Source of the DNA: DASUCS01 sp036275935
GTDB taxonomy: Bacteria > Actinomycetota > Acidimicrobiia > Acidimicrobiales > JACDCH01
Reading direction: 5' to 3'
Length of the DNA: 30,852 nucleotides
NCBI GenBank assembly: GCA_036275935.1
Contig: DASUCS010000194.1
Coordinates: 1 to 30,852, forward strand
Translations under genes and position numbers: made by a program
Shown here: piece by piece, positions 15,164-22,220 of the stretch
How the letters are laid out: every line of letters starts with the position of its first letter
How positions within the stretch are numbered: the first letter of the stretch is position 1
Notes under the pieces: model-generated
Told to the model about the DNA's origin: nothing
The model's input: only the letters and a program-made list of their open reading frames with translations
The model's database searches: none

Positions 15164-15761
15164 GAAGGGACAGCCCTGGGGGTCGCCGGGAACGCTCCCG
15201 CCCGATGGCCTCGTCGTGCGCAGCGATGCGGAGGCGCGAGCAATCGTGGAGAAGGCGCGGCGTGCGGGCGAGCCGATCCCGCCGCTGGGGCTGATCGGTG
15301 GCGACCTGTGCCGAACCGTCGGCGGAGCGGGTGACGAGGCTCGGCTGCGGTCCGACGAGGCAGTGCGGCTGCCGATCGACGTGGGCGCGGTGCTGATCGA
15401 CGGACGTTTGCACTGGTTCGTGGCCCATCTCGTCGCCCGCAAGGGGTGGTGGCGCGGGCGCATCTACGTCGCGATGAACGCGGAGTTCATCGGACGATGG
15501 GACGTTGCACCGCGCGGGCATCCGAACGACGGGCGACTCGACACATTCGAAGTGACGATGTCGACCGGGGATCGGTTGAAGGCGCGCGGACGGTTGCCCA
15601 CCGGAACGCATCTTCCGCACCCCGACATCAAGGAGCGACGAGTGTCCGCCGCACAGGTCGACGTCGACGGGCTCGACGTGTGGCTCGATGGCGAGAACGT
15701 CGGTTCGGCGAAGTCGTTGTCCATCCGCGTCGAACCCGACGCCCTGACCGTGGTGGTCTAG
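15153..15761 (+). CDS. Shortened lipid-kinase-like protein (DagK/YegS C-terminal domain)
   Basis: A 202-residue protein. The second half resembles the C-terminal domain of diacylglycerol/sphingosine-kinase-like proteins: VAMNAEFIGRWDVAPRGHPNDGRLD, HLPHPDIKERR, then VWLDGENVGSAKSLSIRVEPDALTVVV. The first half is short and holds IGGDLCRTVGG, which recalls the family GGDG nucleotide-binding motif but lacks its second G and T, and most of the N-terminal nucleotide-binding fold is missing. It may therefore bind lipid without being a kinase; this is inference. ATG 15153 overlaps the helY end; ATG 15141 is an in-frame alternative. The stop forms part of the next gene's -10 box. Confidence 0.7.
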   Translation: MTIEKGQPWGSPGTLPPDGLVVRSDAEARAIVEKARRAGEPIPPLGLIGGDLCRTVGGAGDEARLRSDEAVRLPIDVGAVLIDGRLHWFVAHLVARKGWWRGRIYVAMNAEFIGRWDVAPRGHPNDGRLDTFEVTMSTGDRLKARGRLPTGTHLPHPDIKERRVSAAQVDVDGLDVWLDGENVGSAKSLSIRVEPDALTVVV

Positions 15762-15764
15762 GTT
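15759..15764 (+). promoter_or_regulatory. Candidate -10 box of the M20 amidohydrolase gene
   Basis: TAGGTT, containing the stop codon of the preceding gene, ends 8 nt before ATG 15773. No ribosome-binding site is seen. Confidence 0.4.
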
Positions 15765-15772
15765 CACGCGTC

Positions 15773-16972
15773 ATGAGTGCTGATCTCGCGTCTGTAAAGG
15801 AACGTCTCGCTGCCGAGATCGACAAGCGATCGGATGTCCTGATCGATGCGTCGCACCAGATCCACGCGCACCCCGAGCTGTGTTACGAGGAGCACTTCGC
15901 GCACGATCTGCTCACCGGTTTGCTCGAGGCCGAGAACATCGAGGTCGAGCGGGGCGCGTACGACCTCGACACGGCATTCATCGCGCGTGCCGGCAGCAGC
16001 GGTCCGACGATCGCAGTGTTGTGCGAGTACGACGCCCTTCCCGGCATCGGTCACGCGTGCGGGCACAACATCATCGGCACGGCCGGACTCGGCGCCGGCA
16101 TCGCGGCAGCCATGTTGGCCGAGGAAGTCGGCGGTCGAGTCGTCATCCTCGGCACGCCGGCCGAAGAGGGCGGTGGTGGCAAGGAGCTGCTCGTGCAGCG
16201 CGGCGCGCTGGACGGTGTCGACGCCGCGATGATGGTGCACCCCGCGGGCGCGGACCTCGCCCGCATGGACGTGATCGCGATCCATCAGATGAAGGTGCAG
16301 TACCACGGGCAGGCCGCGCACGCCGCCGCATTCCCGCACAAGGGACGCAACGCGCTCGATGCTGCGGTGCTGGGCTACATCAACGTCGCCGCGCTCCGAC
16401 AGCACATCAAACCGAATGAACGCATCCACGGCATCATCAGCAACGGCGGCGACAAGCCGAACATCGTCCCGCAGTTCGCCGCGGCTGAGTGGTACGTGCG
16501 TTCACCAACGCTCAAGTCACTCGGGCAGTTGAAGCCACGGTTCGTCGCGTGTCTCGAAGCAGGCGCACTTGCCGCGAATTGCGAGATGCAGATCGAGTGG
16601 CAGGACCCCGCGTACGCAGACATGGTCGACAACCGCACGATGCTCGACCTGTACACGGCGAACGCGCAGACCACCGGGCGCACACTCATTCCGTCGACGG
16701 AAGGTGGCCCGCAAGTCGTCGGCAGCACGGACATGGGCAACGTCTCGTACGTCGTCCCGTCGATCCACCCGATGATCAAGGTGGCGCCCGCCCATCTGTC
16801 GATTCACACCCCAGAGTTCGCGGAGTACACCGCCAGCGCGGACGGTGACGCGGCGGTGATCGACGGAGCCAAGGCCCTCGCGTTGACCGTGGCCGACCTG
16901 TGGCTCCAGGCCGATCTGCTGTCCCAGGCCAAGGACGAGTTCACACGCTCAGTAGCAGAACGGCGTCGCTGA
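15773..16972 (+). CDS. M20-family amidohydrolase (peptidase M20D-like)
   Basis: A 399-residue metal-dependent amidohydrolase. The metal-site motifs are present: HAHPELCYEE near the N-terminus, CEYDALPGIGHACGHNIIG, and TPAEEGGGGKELLV, plus VHPAG and the dimerisation-domain region QAAHAAAFPHKGRNALDA. The late STDMGNVSYVVPSIHPM is also typical of this group. Relatives cleave N-acyl amino acids or aminobenzoyl-glutamate-type amides; the substrate here is unknown. No signal peptide, so probably cytoplasmic. The frame is open upstream to 15446 but that part overlaps the lipid-kinase-like gene; ATG 15773 is preceded by TAGGTT 8 nt away. Confidence 0.92.
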   Translation: MSADLASVKERLAAEIDKRSDVLIDASHQIHAHPELCYEEHFAHDLLTGLLEAENIEVERGAYDLDTAFIARAGSSGPTIAVLCEYDALPGIGHACGHNIIGTAGLGAGIAAAMLAEEVGGRVVILGTPAEEGGGGKELLVQRGALDGVDAAMMVHPAGADLARMDVIAIHQMKVQYHGQAAHAAAFPHKGRNALDAAVLGYINVAALRQHIKPNERIHGIISNGGDKPNIVPQFAAAEWYVRSPTLKSLGQLKPRFVACLEAGALAANCEMQIEWQDPAYADMVDNRTMLDLYTANAQTTGRTLIPSTEGGPQVVGSTDMGNVSYVVPSIHPMIKVAPAHLSIHTPEFAEYTASADGDAAVIDGAKALALTVADLWLQADLLSQAKDEFTRSVAERRR

Positions 16973-17013
16973 ACGCGCGATCCGCGGTCCCCTCCCGATC
17001 CCAGCACGGCCGG

Positions 17014-17019
17014 TAACGT
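17014..17019 (+). promoter_or_regulatory. Candidate -10 box upstream of the ThyX-like gene
   Basis: TAACGT lies in the 148-bp gap before the ThyX-like gene, 9 nt before a GTG at 17029 that opens a 31-codon frame. It could give either a leaderless short peptide or a leader of roughly 95 nt for the main gene. Confidence 0.35.
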
Positions 17020-17028
17020 CCGAACCCT

Positions 17029-17124
17029 GTGACCGTGCTTGCCCGGGGGATGCGCTCCCGTACCCCATCAGCGCCCAGCTTGCTGGCGCTCGCACGATCC
17101 CTCGGTCAGGAGCTCCTCTCATGA
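17029..17124 (+). CDS. Possible 31-codon upstream reading frame before the ThyX-like gene
   Basis: GTG 17029 opens a 31-codon frame ((M)TVLARGMRSRTPSA... ending GQELLS) whose TGA overlaps the ATG of the next gene as ATGA. It follows a TAACGT box by 9 nt, like other leaderless starts here. The main gene has its own CAGGAG ribosome-binding site inside this frame (17107-17112), so translation of the short frame could influence it. Nothing in the peptide is recognisable and chance is a real alternative. Confidence 0.25.
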   Translation: MTVLARGMRSRTPSAPSLLALARSLGQELLS

Positions 17125-18731
17125 CCGTGTACATCGCCGAGGACTTCGAACCCGACGAAGCCGACATCCTCCGGCGGTACTTCACGAACCTCGACGGTCC
17201 CGTGTTCGCCCTGGTCAACCTGCCCGAGGTGGTCAAAGGTGCCCTCTTCGCCCGCTACAGCCGGTCGGCCAAGAGCCTGCGCCGGCTGTTCCTCGACGAG
17301 TTCGTCGGCGACCTCGACATCTCGGGCGACCTGACCGTCGACGCCACGGTCGGTTTGCGGCGCGCCGAGGAGCTCTACGACCGGGTCTTCTTCGAGTACG
17401 GCGATGACTCCGTGGCCCAGCTCGGCGGGGTGCACCTTGCCTGCGAGCAGTCCTCGAACCTGCTGACCAAGGTGCTCGAGTGGGGCCGCCTGATGAGCTA
17501 CCTCGAGCAGTCGACGCGCTACATCGCGTACGACACTCGAATCGGCGGCCGTTATCGCTTCTACCGCGACCCGGCGGTGCTCGGGTCGCCGCTCGGGACA
17601 CGCTACGTCGGCGACATGGACCGGCTGTTCGACACCTATGCCGAACTGGTGCCCTTGCTGGCCGACTTCTTCCGCGACAGATTCCCGAAGGATCCGATCG
17701 ACACCGACTTCGTGTACCGCCAAGCCGTGCGGGCGAAGGCGTTCGATGCCCTGCGCGGCATTCTGCCGGCGGCCTCACTGTCGAACGTCGGGATCTACGG
17801 CACGGGTCAGGGTTACGAGCAGTTGTTGCTGCGCATGCGCGCCCATCCGCTTCCAGAAGCGCGCGCGTACGCAGACCTGATGCTCACGGAGTTGCGCAAG
17901 GTGATCCCGTCGTTCCTCAAGCGCGTCGATCTCGACGACCGGGGCGTGGCGTGGAGCACGTACCTCGCGACCAACCACTCCGCCGTAGAGGACATCGCGG
18001 CGAGGTTGTTCCCCGCGAGCGCTCCGGCCGACGACGCCCCGGTCGTGCAGCTGGTCGACTTCGATCCCGACGCCGAGGTGAAGCTCGTCGCGTCGATGCT
18101 GTATCCGCACACACATGTGCCCGAGTCGCAGATCGAACGCGCGGTGCGCGACATGACGGTCGACGAACGTCTCGCGGTCGTGCGGGCGTACACGGGAGAG
18201 CGCGCCAACCGACGTCACAAGCCCGGTCGCGCGCTCGAGCGCCCCAACTATCGGTTCGACGTGCTGGCGGACTACGGCGCGTTTCGCGATCTGCAACGAC
18301 ATCGCATGCTGACCATCGAGTGGCAGCCGTTGTCACCTCGCCACGGCTACACGCGACCGGAAGCGGTCGACCTCGCCGGCCACACCGCGACCTTCGACGC
18401 GGCGATGGAGCGCTCGGCCGAGCTGCACGATGCGCTGCTCGAGCGCTTCCCTGCGCAGGCGTCGTACGCGGTCTGCCTCGCGTACAAGGTGCGGTTCGTG
18501 CTGGACCTCAACGCCCGCGAAGCCATGCACCTCATCGAGCTGCGGTCGACACCGCAGGGTCATCCTGCGTACCGGCTCGTCGCGCAGGAGATGCACCGGC
18601 TCATCGCCGAGCAGGCCGGCCACCACGCCGTCGCCGAGATGATGTCGTTCGTCGACTACTCGCCCGAGCCGTCGCTCGAACGGCTGGCCAGCGAGCGTCG
18701 CGCCGAACAGCGCCGCCAGTCACTTCAGTAG
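17121..18731 (+). CDS. Double ThyX-like (FAD-dependent thymidylate synthase family) protein
   Basis: A 536-residue protein with two ThyX-like regions. The first (about 30-265) has VLEWGRLMSYLEQSTRY at 118-134, which aligns with the family signature RHRxxSxxEQSxRY but with W-G in place of the first R-H, then AVRAKAFDALRGILPAASLSNVGIYGTG. The second (about 375-513) has RHRMLTIEWQPLSPR (393-407), where RHR is kept but the spacing to the Ser is two residues longer, and NAREAMHLIELRSTPQGHP. Classical ThyX is about 220-250 residues and methylates dUMP using folate and FADH2. Whether this protein does so is unclear. ATG 17121 has a CAGGAG ribosome-binding site 8 nt upstream. Confidence 0.8.
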   Translation: MTVYIAEDFEPDEADILRRYFTNLDGPVFALVNLPEVVKGALFARYSRSAKSLRRLFLDEFVGDLDISGDLTVDATVGLRRAEELYDRVFFEYGDDSVAQLGGVHLACEQSSNLLTKVLEWGRLMSYLEQSTRYIAYDTRIGGRYRFYRDPAVLGSPLGTRYVGDMDRLFDTYAELVPLLADFFRDRFPKDPIDTDFVYRQAVRAKAFDALRGILPAASLSNVGIYGTGQGYEQLLLRMRAHPLPEARAYADLMLTELRKVIPSFLKRVDLDDRGVAWSTYLATNHSAVEDIAARLFPASAPADDAPVVQLVDFDPDAEVKLVASMLYPHTHVPESQIERAVRDMTVDERLAVVRAYTGERANRRHKPGRALERPNYRFDVLADYGAFRDLQRHRMLTIEWQPLSPRHGYTRPEAVDLAGHTATFDAAMERSAELHDALLERFPAQASYAVCLAYKVRFVLDLNAREAMHLIELRSTPQGHPAYRLVAQEMHRLIAEQAGHHAVAEMMSFVDYSPEPSLERLASERRAEQRRQSLQ

Positions 18732-18824
18732 GCCCGACGCCGGCCGAGTGGGGCCATGCCTCGCCCGACGTTGGGCAGTCGCCTGTTGCTGATGTGGCCA
18801 GTGGGGGAGCTGGGGGACTTGGGG

Positions 18825-18885
18825 TTGATGTTGTCAATGTGGATGATTTAGGGTGATCGCCAGGGAGGCAGGCGGCTCCGGAGGA
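18825..18885 (+). promoter_or_regulatory. Candidate promoter and ribosome-binding site for the LysM hydrolase pair
   Basis: In the 158-bp gap 18732-18889, TTGATG (18825-18830) and TAGGGT (18849-18854) are spaced by 18 bp. GGAGGA (18880-18885) is the ribosome-binding site before GTG 18890. A weak stem GCCC-GACGTT-GGGC (18763-18776) precedes them. No riboswitch that I know was recognised here. Confidence 0.4.
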
Positions 18886-18889
18886 TCTC

Positions 18890-19747
18890 GTGCTCCGCGT
18901 CAGCACACCTGTACGCATCCCTCGATGGCTGTCGATCGCCGCAGTCGTCGCGGCGATCGCCCTCGTGGGTGCGTTCGGCAGCGAGGGCACGGGTCGCTAC
19001 ACGGTGCGCAAAGGGGACACGCTCGCCGGGATCGCCCGCACACAGCGCAGCACGGTGTCGGCCATCGCGGCCGCCAACGGGATCGGCAACCCCAACTACA
19101 TCCGGGCCGGCCAGGTCCTGTCGATCCCCGGAAGCGGTGGAAGCGGAGGCGGCGGTAGCTCCTCGGCGCCGTCGGGGGCGCAGAAGACCTTCAACGGCAC
19201 CGGGATCGTCATCGTGCGACGAGGTGAAACCCTGTCGCAGGTCGCCGCTCGGGCGGGTGTGAGCTCGTGGACGATCGCCAAGGCCAACGGACTGACAAGG
19301 CCGTACAACCTGTACGTCGGGGGTCAGTTGCTGCTCTCCGATCGAAATGGTGCGAGCACGAGTCCGCTCGTGCGCTGTCCGGTGCGCGCCACGTTCATGA
19401 ACGACTGGGGCTTCCCGCGCTCGGACACGGGTTTCCATCAGGGCACCGACATGCTGGCGCCGAAAGGCACACCGATCGTTGCGCCGGCCAGTGGCACCGT
19501 CACGCAAGGCACCGGCTCGATCGGTGGCCGCTACTTCCGGCTCATCGCCAAGGACGGCACCATGTACTACGGCGCGCACATGAGCAAGTTCGGCAAGGCC
19601 GGGCGCGTCAAGGCGGGCGACATCCTCGGCTACGTGGGCAACACCGGTGACGCGGCGGGCGGCGCCACGCACCTGCACTTCGAGATCCATCCCGTGGGCG
19701 GCTCGGCCGTGAACCCCTATCCGTACCTGGTGCGGGCCTGTAAGTGA
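18890..19747 (+). CDS. LysM-repeat M23 endopeptidase (cell-wall hydrolase)
   Basis: A 285-residue envelope protein. A membrane anchor or signal segment (about 12-29) is followed by LysM 1 (37-80, YTVRKGDTLAGIA), a Gly/Ser linker (81-93), LysM 2 (106-150, IVRRGETLSQVAA) and an M23 metallopeptidase domain (about 163-285). The zinc ligands H183 and D187 (HQGTD) and H263 (HLHFE), and the catalytic-type H230 (YYGAH), are all present, so it should be an active peptidoglycan endopeptidase. LysM domains bind glycan chains. The stop overlaps the next gene's start (GTGA), coupling it to a transglycosylase. Confidence 0.92.
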   Translation: MLRVSTPVRIPRWLSIAAVVAAIALVGAFGSEGTGRYTVRKGDTLAGIARTQRSTVSAIAAANGIGNPNYIRAGQVLSIPGSGGSGGGGSSSAPSGAQKTFNGTGIVIVRRGETLSQVAARAGVSSWTIAKANGLTRPYNLYVGGQLLLSDRNGASTSPLVRCPVRATFMNDWGFPRSDTGFHQGTDMLAPKGTPIVAPASGTVTQGTGSIGGRYFRLIAKDGTMYYGAHMSKFGKAGRVKAGDILGYVGNTGDAAGGATHLHFEIHPVGGSAVNPYPYLVRACK

Positions 19748-20427
19748 GACGCGTGGCTGCGACGGCCCTCGTGGCCGTCCTCATCGCCGTCGTCGGCGCG
19801 GCCGGAATGATGGCGACGTCGCGGCCTCACGCGGCCGCGGCCGCGTATGTCGTACGCACCGGTGACACGTTGAGCGGCATCGCGTCGCGCTTCGGGACGA
19901 CAACAGGCGCGATCGCTCGTGCCAACGGCATCACCGATCCGAACAAGATCGTCGTCGGGCAGCACTTGACGATCCCGAGCACCGACGCCACGCCACACAG
20001 CGGGGGCCTGCCGGCCAAGCTCCTCGCGCATCCCGAGCGACTCCGGTTGCGTCCGGTGTTCGAGTGGTGGGCGGCCTACTACCGGGTCCCCGCCGACCTC
20101 ATCGAAGCCCTCGGCTGGGTGGAGTCCGGCTGGCAGCGCAACGTGATCTCGAAGACCGGTGCGCAAGGCATCGGCCAGCTCATGCCCGCGACCGTCGAGG
20201 TGTGCTGGAAGCTCATCGGCATCCCCCTCGATCCGATGAACGCCAGCGACAACATCCGCATGACCGCGCGGTTCCTGCGCTACCTGCTCGATGCGACCGG
20301 GGGCGTCGCGACCAACACCCTGGCGGCCTACTACCAGGGCCTTCGCTCGGTGCGCCAAGGACCGATCCTCGCCGAGACGCTGGTGTACGTCGCCACCATC
20401 ACGGCGCTTCGCCCCGCCTTCCGATAA
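19744..20427 (+). CDS. LysM-containing lytic transglycosylase (SLT domain)
   Basis: A 227-residue exported protein with a signal-like segment (about 4-34), one LysM (35-78, YVVRTGDTLSGIASRF) and a C-terminal SLT domain (about 105-227). The catalytic Glu127 is in EALGWVESGWQ, and the typical SKTGAQGIGQLMPAT and later NTLAAYYQG follow. Such enzymes cleave the glycan strand with formation of an anhydro sugar. It starts at GTG 19744 inside the end of the M23 gene, so the glycan-cutting and peptide-cutting enzymes are made together. A GTG at 19753 is an alternative start. Confidence 0.9.
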   Translation: MRRVAATALVAVLIAVVGAAGMMATSRPHAAAAAYVVRTGDTLSGIASRFGTTTGAIARANGITDPNKIVVGQHLTIPSTDATPHSGGLPAKLLAHPERLRLRPVFEWWAAYYRVPADLIEALGWVESGWQRNVISKTGAQGIGQLMPATVEVCWKLIGIPLDPMNASDNIRMTARFLRYLLDATGGVATNTLAAYYQGLRSVRQGPILAETLVYVATITALRPAFR

Positions 20428-20444
20428 TTCCGGATCGACCGGAA
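20428..20444 (+). terminator. Short stem-loop after the transglycosylase gene
   Basis: TTCCGG (20428-20433) and CCGGAA (20439-20444) form a 6-bp stem with a 5-nt loop directly after the TAA. No U-tract follows, so termination here is only possible. Confidence 0.35.
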
Positions 20445-20466
20445 GTCGGTCTTCGAAGGGGGTGTT

Positions 20467-20555
20467 GGGCGTTCCCTCCCCGAATGTCCAGGGTGCAATG
20501 CTGTCTCTTCCGGGGTAACGCCCCCGCTGGGAAACACGGACGGCGGGTGACGCCG
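20467..20555 (+). promoter_or_regulatory. Structured leader before the Mce operon
   Basis: GGGCGTT (20467-20473) pairs with AACGCCC (20517-20523), and inside it CCCCG (20478-20482) pairs with CGGGG (20511-20515), leaving a 28-nt loop. A second hairpin CGGCG-GGTGA-CGCCG occupies 20541-20555, immediately before the ribosome-binding site of the ATPase gene. No named riboswitch was recognised. Confidence 0.45.
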
Positions 20556-20569
20556 AAAGGGGATGGGCG

Positions 20570-21424
20570 CTGGACGCCATCATTTCGCTTCGAGGGGTGA
20601 CGAAACGCTTCGGGTCGCACACCGTCCTCGAAGACATCACCTTCGATCTCCCGAAGGGCAAGATCAGCGCCATCATGGGCCCCTCGGGAACGGGGAAGTC
20701 GGTCCTCCTCAAGAACATCATCGGGCTGCTGCGGCCCGACGCCGGCGAGATCTGGGTGGACGGCGAAGAGACCGTCCGCATGGGGGAGAAGGACCTCTAC
20801 CGGGTGCGGCGCAAGTTCGGCGTCCTCTTCCAGGACGGCGCGCTGTTCGGCTCGATGAACATGTTCGACAACACCGCGTTTCCCCTGCGCGAGCACACGA
20901 ACAAGACCGAGAAGGAGATCCGCGAGATCACGCTCGAGAAGCTCGGTCTGGTCGGGATGCTCGACCACCTCAAGAAATTCCCGGGTGAGGTGTCCGGCGG
21001 GATGAAGAAGCGTGCCGGCCTCGCTCGCGCACTCGTCATGGACCCCGAGATCGTGTTGTTCGACGAACCTGACTCGGGTCTCGATCCGGTGCGGGTCTCG
21101 TACCTCGACGAATTGGTGCGCAAGATCCAGGAGGAGGTCGGCGCGACCTTCTTCATCATCACCCACAACATCCCCTCGGTGATGCGCACGGCGGACTACA
21201 TCGGCGTGCTCTTCCGTGCGGGTCTCGTGCAGTTCGCCAGCAAGGAGGACATGGTCACCAGCGAGGATCCGATCATCCGCCAGTTCCTCGCAGGTCGCGC
21301 CAAGGGTCCGATCGGCATGGACGAGATGGCCTCCGAGCAATCCGACATCGAGCGCGAGCTGGTCGAGCGCGAAGAGAACCGTCTCGCCGGCGACGAGCAC
21401 GCCGACGAGATCATGACAGTCTGA
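20570..21424 (+). CDS. Mce/Mla-type ABC transporter ATP-binding protein
   Basis: A 284-residue ATPase of the MlaF/Mkl group that powers lipid transport with the YrbE permeases. Walker A GPSGTGKS (37-44), signature VSGGMKKRAGLARAL, Walker B IVLFDEPDSGLDPVR and H-loop ITHN are intact; DEPDSGLDPVR is characteristic of the group. A charged tail (about 250-284) follows the core. The start is uncertain. GTG 20597 would cut off the first strand, whereas an unusual CTG at 20570 gives (M)DAIISLRGVTKRFG and has an AAAGGGG ribosome-binding site 7 nt upstream. In Mycobacterium the Mkl ATPase is encoded away from the mce operons; here it leads the operon. Confidence 0.9.
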   Translation: MDAIISLRGVTKRFGSHTVLEDITFDLPKGKISAIMGPSGTGKSVLLKNIIGLLRPDAGEIWVDGEETVRMGEKDLYRVRRKFGVLFQDGALFGSMNMFDNTAFPLREHTNKTEKEIREITLEKLGLVGMLDHLKKFPGEVSGGMKKRAGLARALVMDPEIVLFDEPDSGLDPVRVSYLDELVRKIQEEVGATFFIITHNIPSVMRTADYIGVLFRAGLVQFASKEDMVTSEDPIIRQFLAGRAKGPIGMDEMASEQSDIERELVEREENRLAGDEHADEIMTV

Positions 21425-21449
21425 CCACCGCTGGCTCGGGAGCGCGCCG

Positions 21450-22220
21450 GTGATCGGCAAGGTTCAGTTCCTCGTCCGCGAGTCGGGGAACCTCTTCGCG
21501 ATCTCGCTCGAGGGCCTGCGCAAGACGTGGGATGTGAAGCATTGGTGGCAGGAGTACCTGCGGCAGTGCTGGTTCATCGCCAAGGTCTGCTCGCTGCCCG
21601 CGATCCTCATCTCGATCCCGTTCGGAGCGGTCATCGCGTTGCACGTCGGTGCGCTCAACCATCAGCTCGGCGCAGAGTTCGCGACCGGCGCGGCGATGGT
21701 GCTGGCGATCGTGCGTGAGGCGTCCCCGGTCGCGACCGCGTTGTTGATCGCAGGTGCCGGTGGTTCGGCGATGACCGCGGACCTCGGATCGCGCAAGATC
21801 CGTGACGAGATCGCGGCGATGGAAGTCATGGCAGTGAACCCCGTGCACCGGCTCGTCACCCCGCGGCTGTTCGCTGCGTCGACCGTCGCGGTGTTCCTCG
21901 TCTCGCTGGTGAGCGTCGCGGGCATCGCCGGCGGTTACTTCTTCAACGTCGTGGTACAGGGCGTCACGCCGGGCGCGTACTTCCAGGGGTTCTCGTCACT
22001 CGCGCAACTACCCGACCTCTACTCGTCGCTCGCGAAGGCCTGGGTGTTCGGCTTCATCGCGGCGATGGTGGCTTGTTACAAGGGTCTCTACGCCAAGGGC
22101 GGACCGAAGGGCGTCGGTGACGCGGTGAACCAGGCCGTCGTCATCACCTTCATCCTCGTGTTCTTCGCCAACTTCATCATGACCTCGCTCTACTTCGCCC
22201 TCGTGCCGCAGAAGTTGTAA
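21450..22220 (+). CDS. MlaE/YrbE-family permease, first of two
   Basis: A 256-residue membrane protein of the MlaE (YrbE) family, the translocating subunit of Mce lipid importers. It has an N-terminal interfacial helix and about five to six membrane helices. The central stretch IVREASPVATALLIAGAGGSA, then DLGSRKIRDEIAAMEVM, is the family signature including the cytoplasmic coupling region that docks on the ATPase. GTG 21450 follows the ATPase stop by 25 bp. The stop and the next start share TAATG, so the two permeases should be made in a 1:1 ratio. Confidence 0.92.
   Translation: MIGKVQFLVRESGNLFAISLEGLRKTWDVKHWWQEYLRQCWFIAKVCSLPAILISIPFGAVIALHVGALNHQLGAEFATGAAMVLAIVREASPVATALLIAGAGGSAMTADLGSRKIRDEIAAMEVMAVNPVHRLVTPRLFAASTVAVFLVSLVSVAGIAGGYFFNVVVQGVTPGAYFQGFSSLAQLPDLYSSLAKAWVFGFIAAMVACYKGLYAKGGPKGVGDAVNQAVVITFILVFFANFIMTSLYFALVPQKL

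Noticed and set aside
13913..15463. 516-codon minus-strand open frame across helY
   Set aside because: No domain, crosses two well-supported plus-strand genes, and is a codon-bias shadow.
18732..18889. c-di-AMP (ydaO-type) riboswitch before the LysM hydrolase
   Set aside because: Such riboswitches often precede cell-wall hydrolases in actinobacteria, but I could not find their conserved sequence blocks here.
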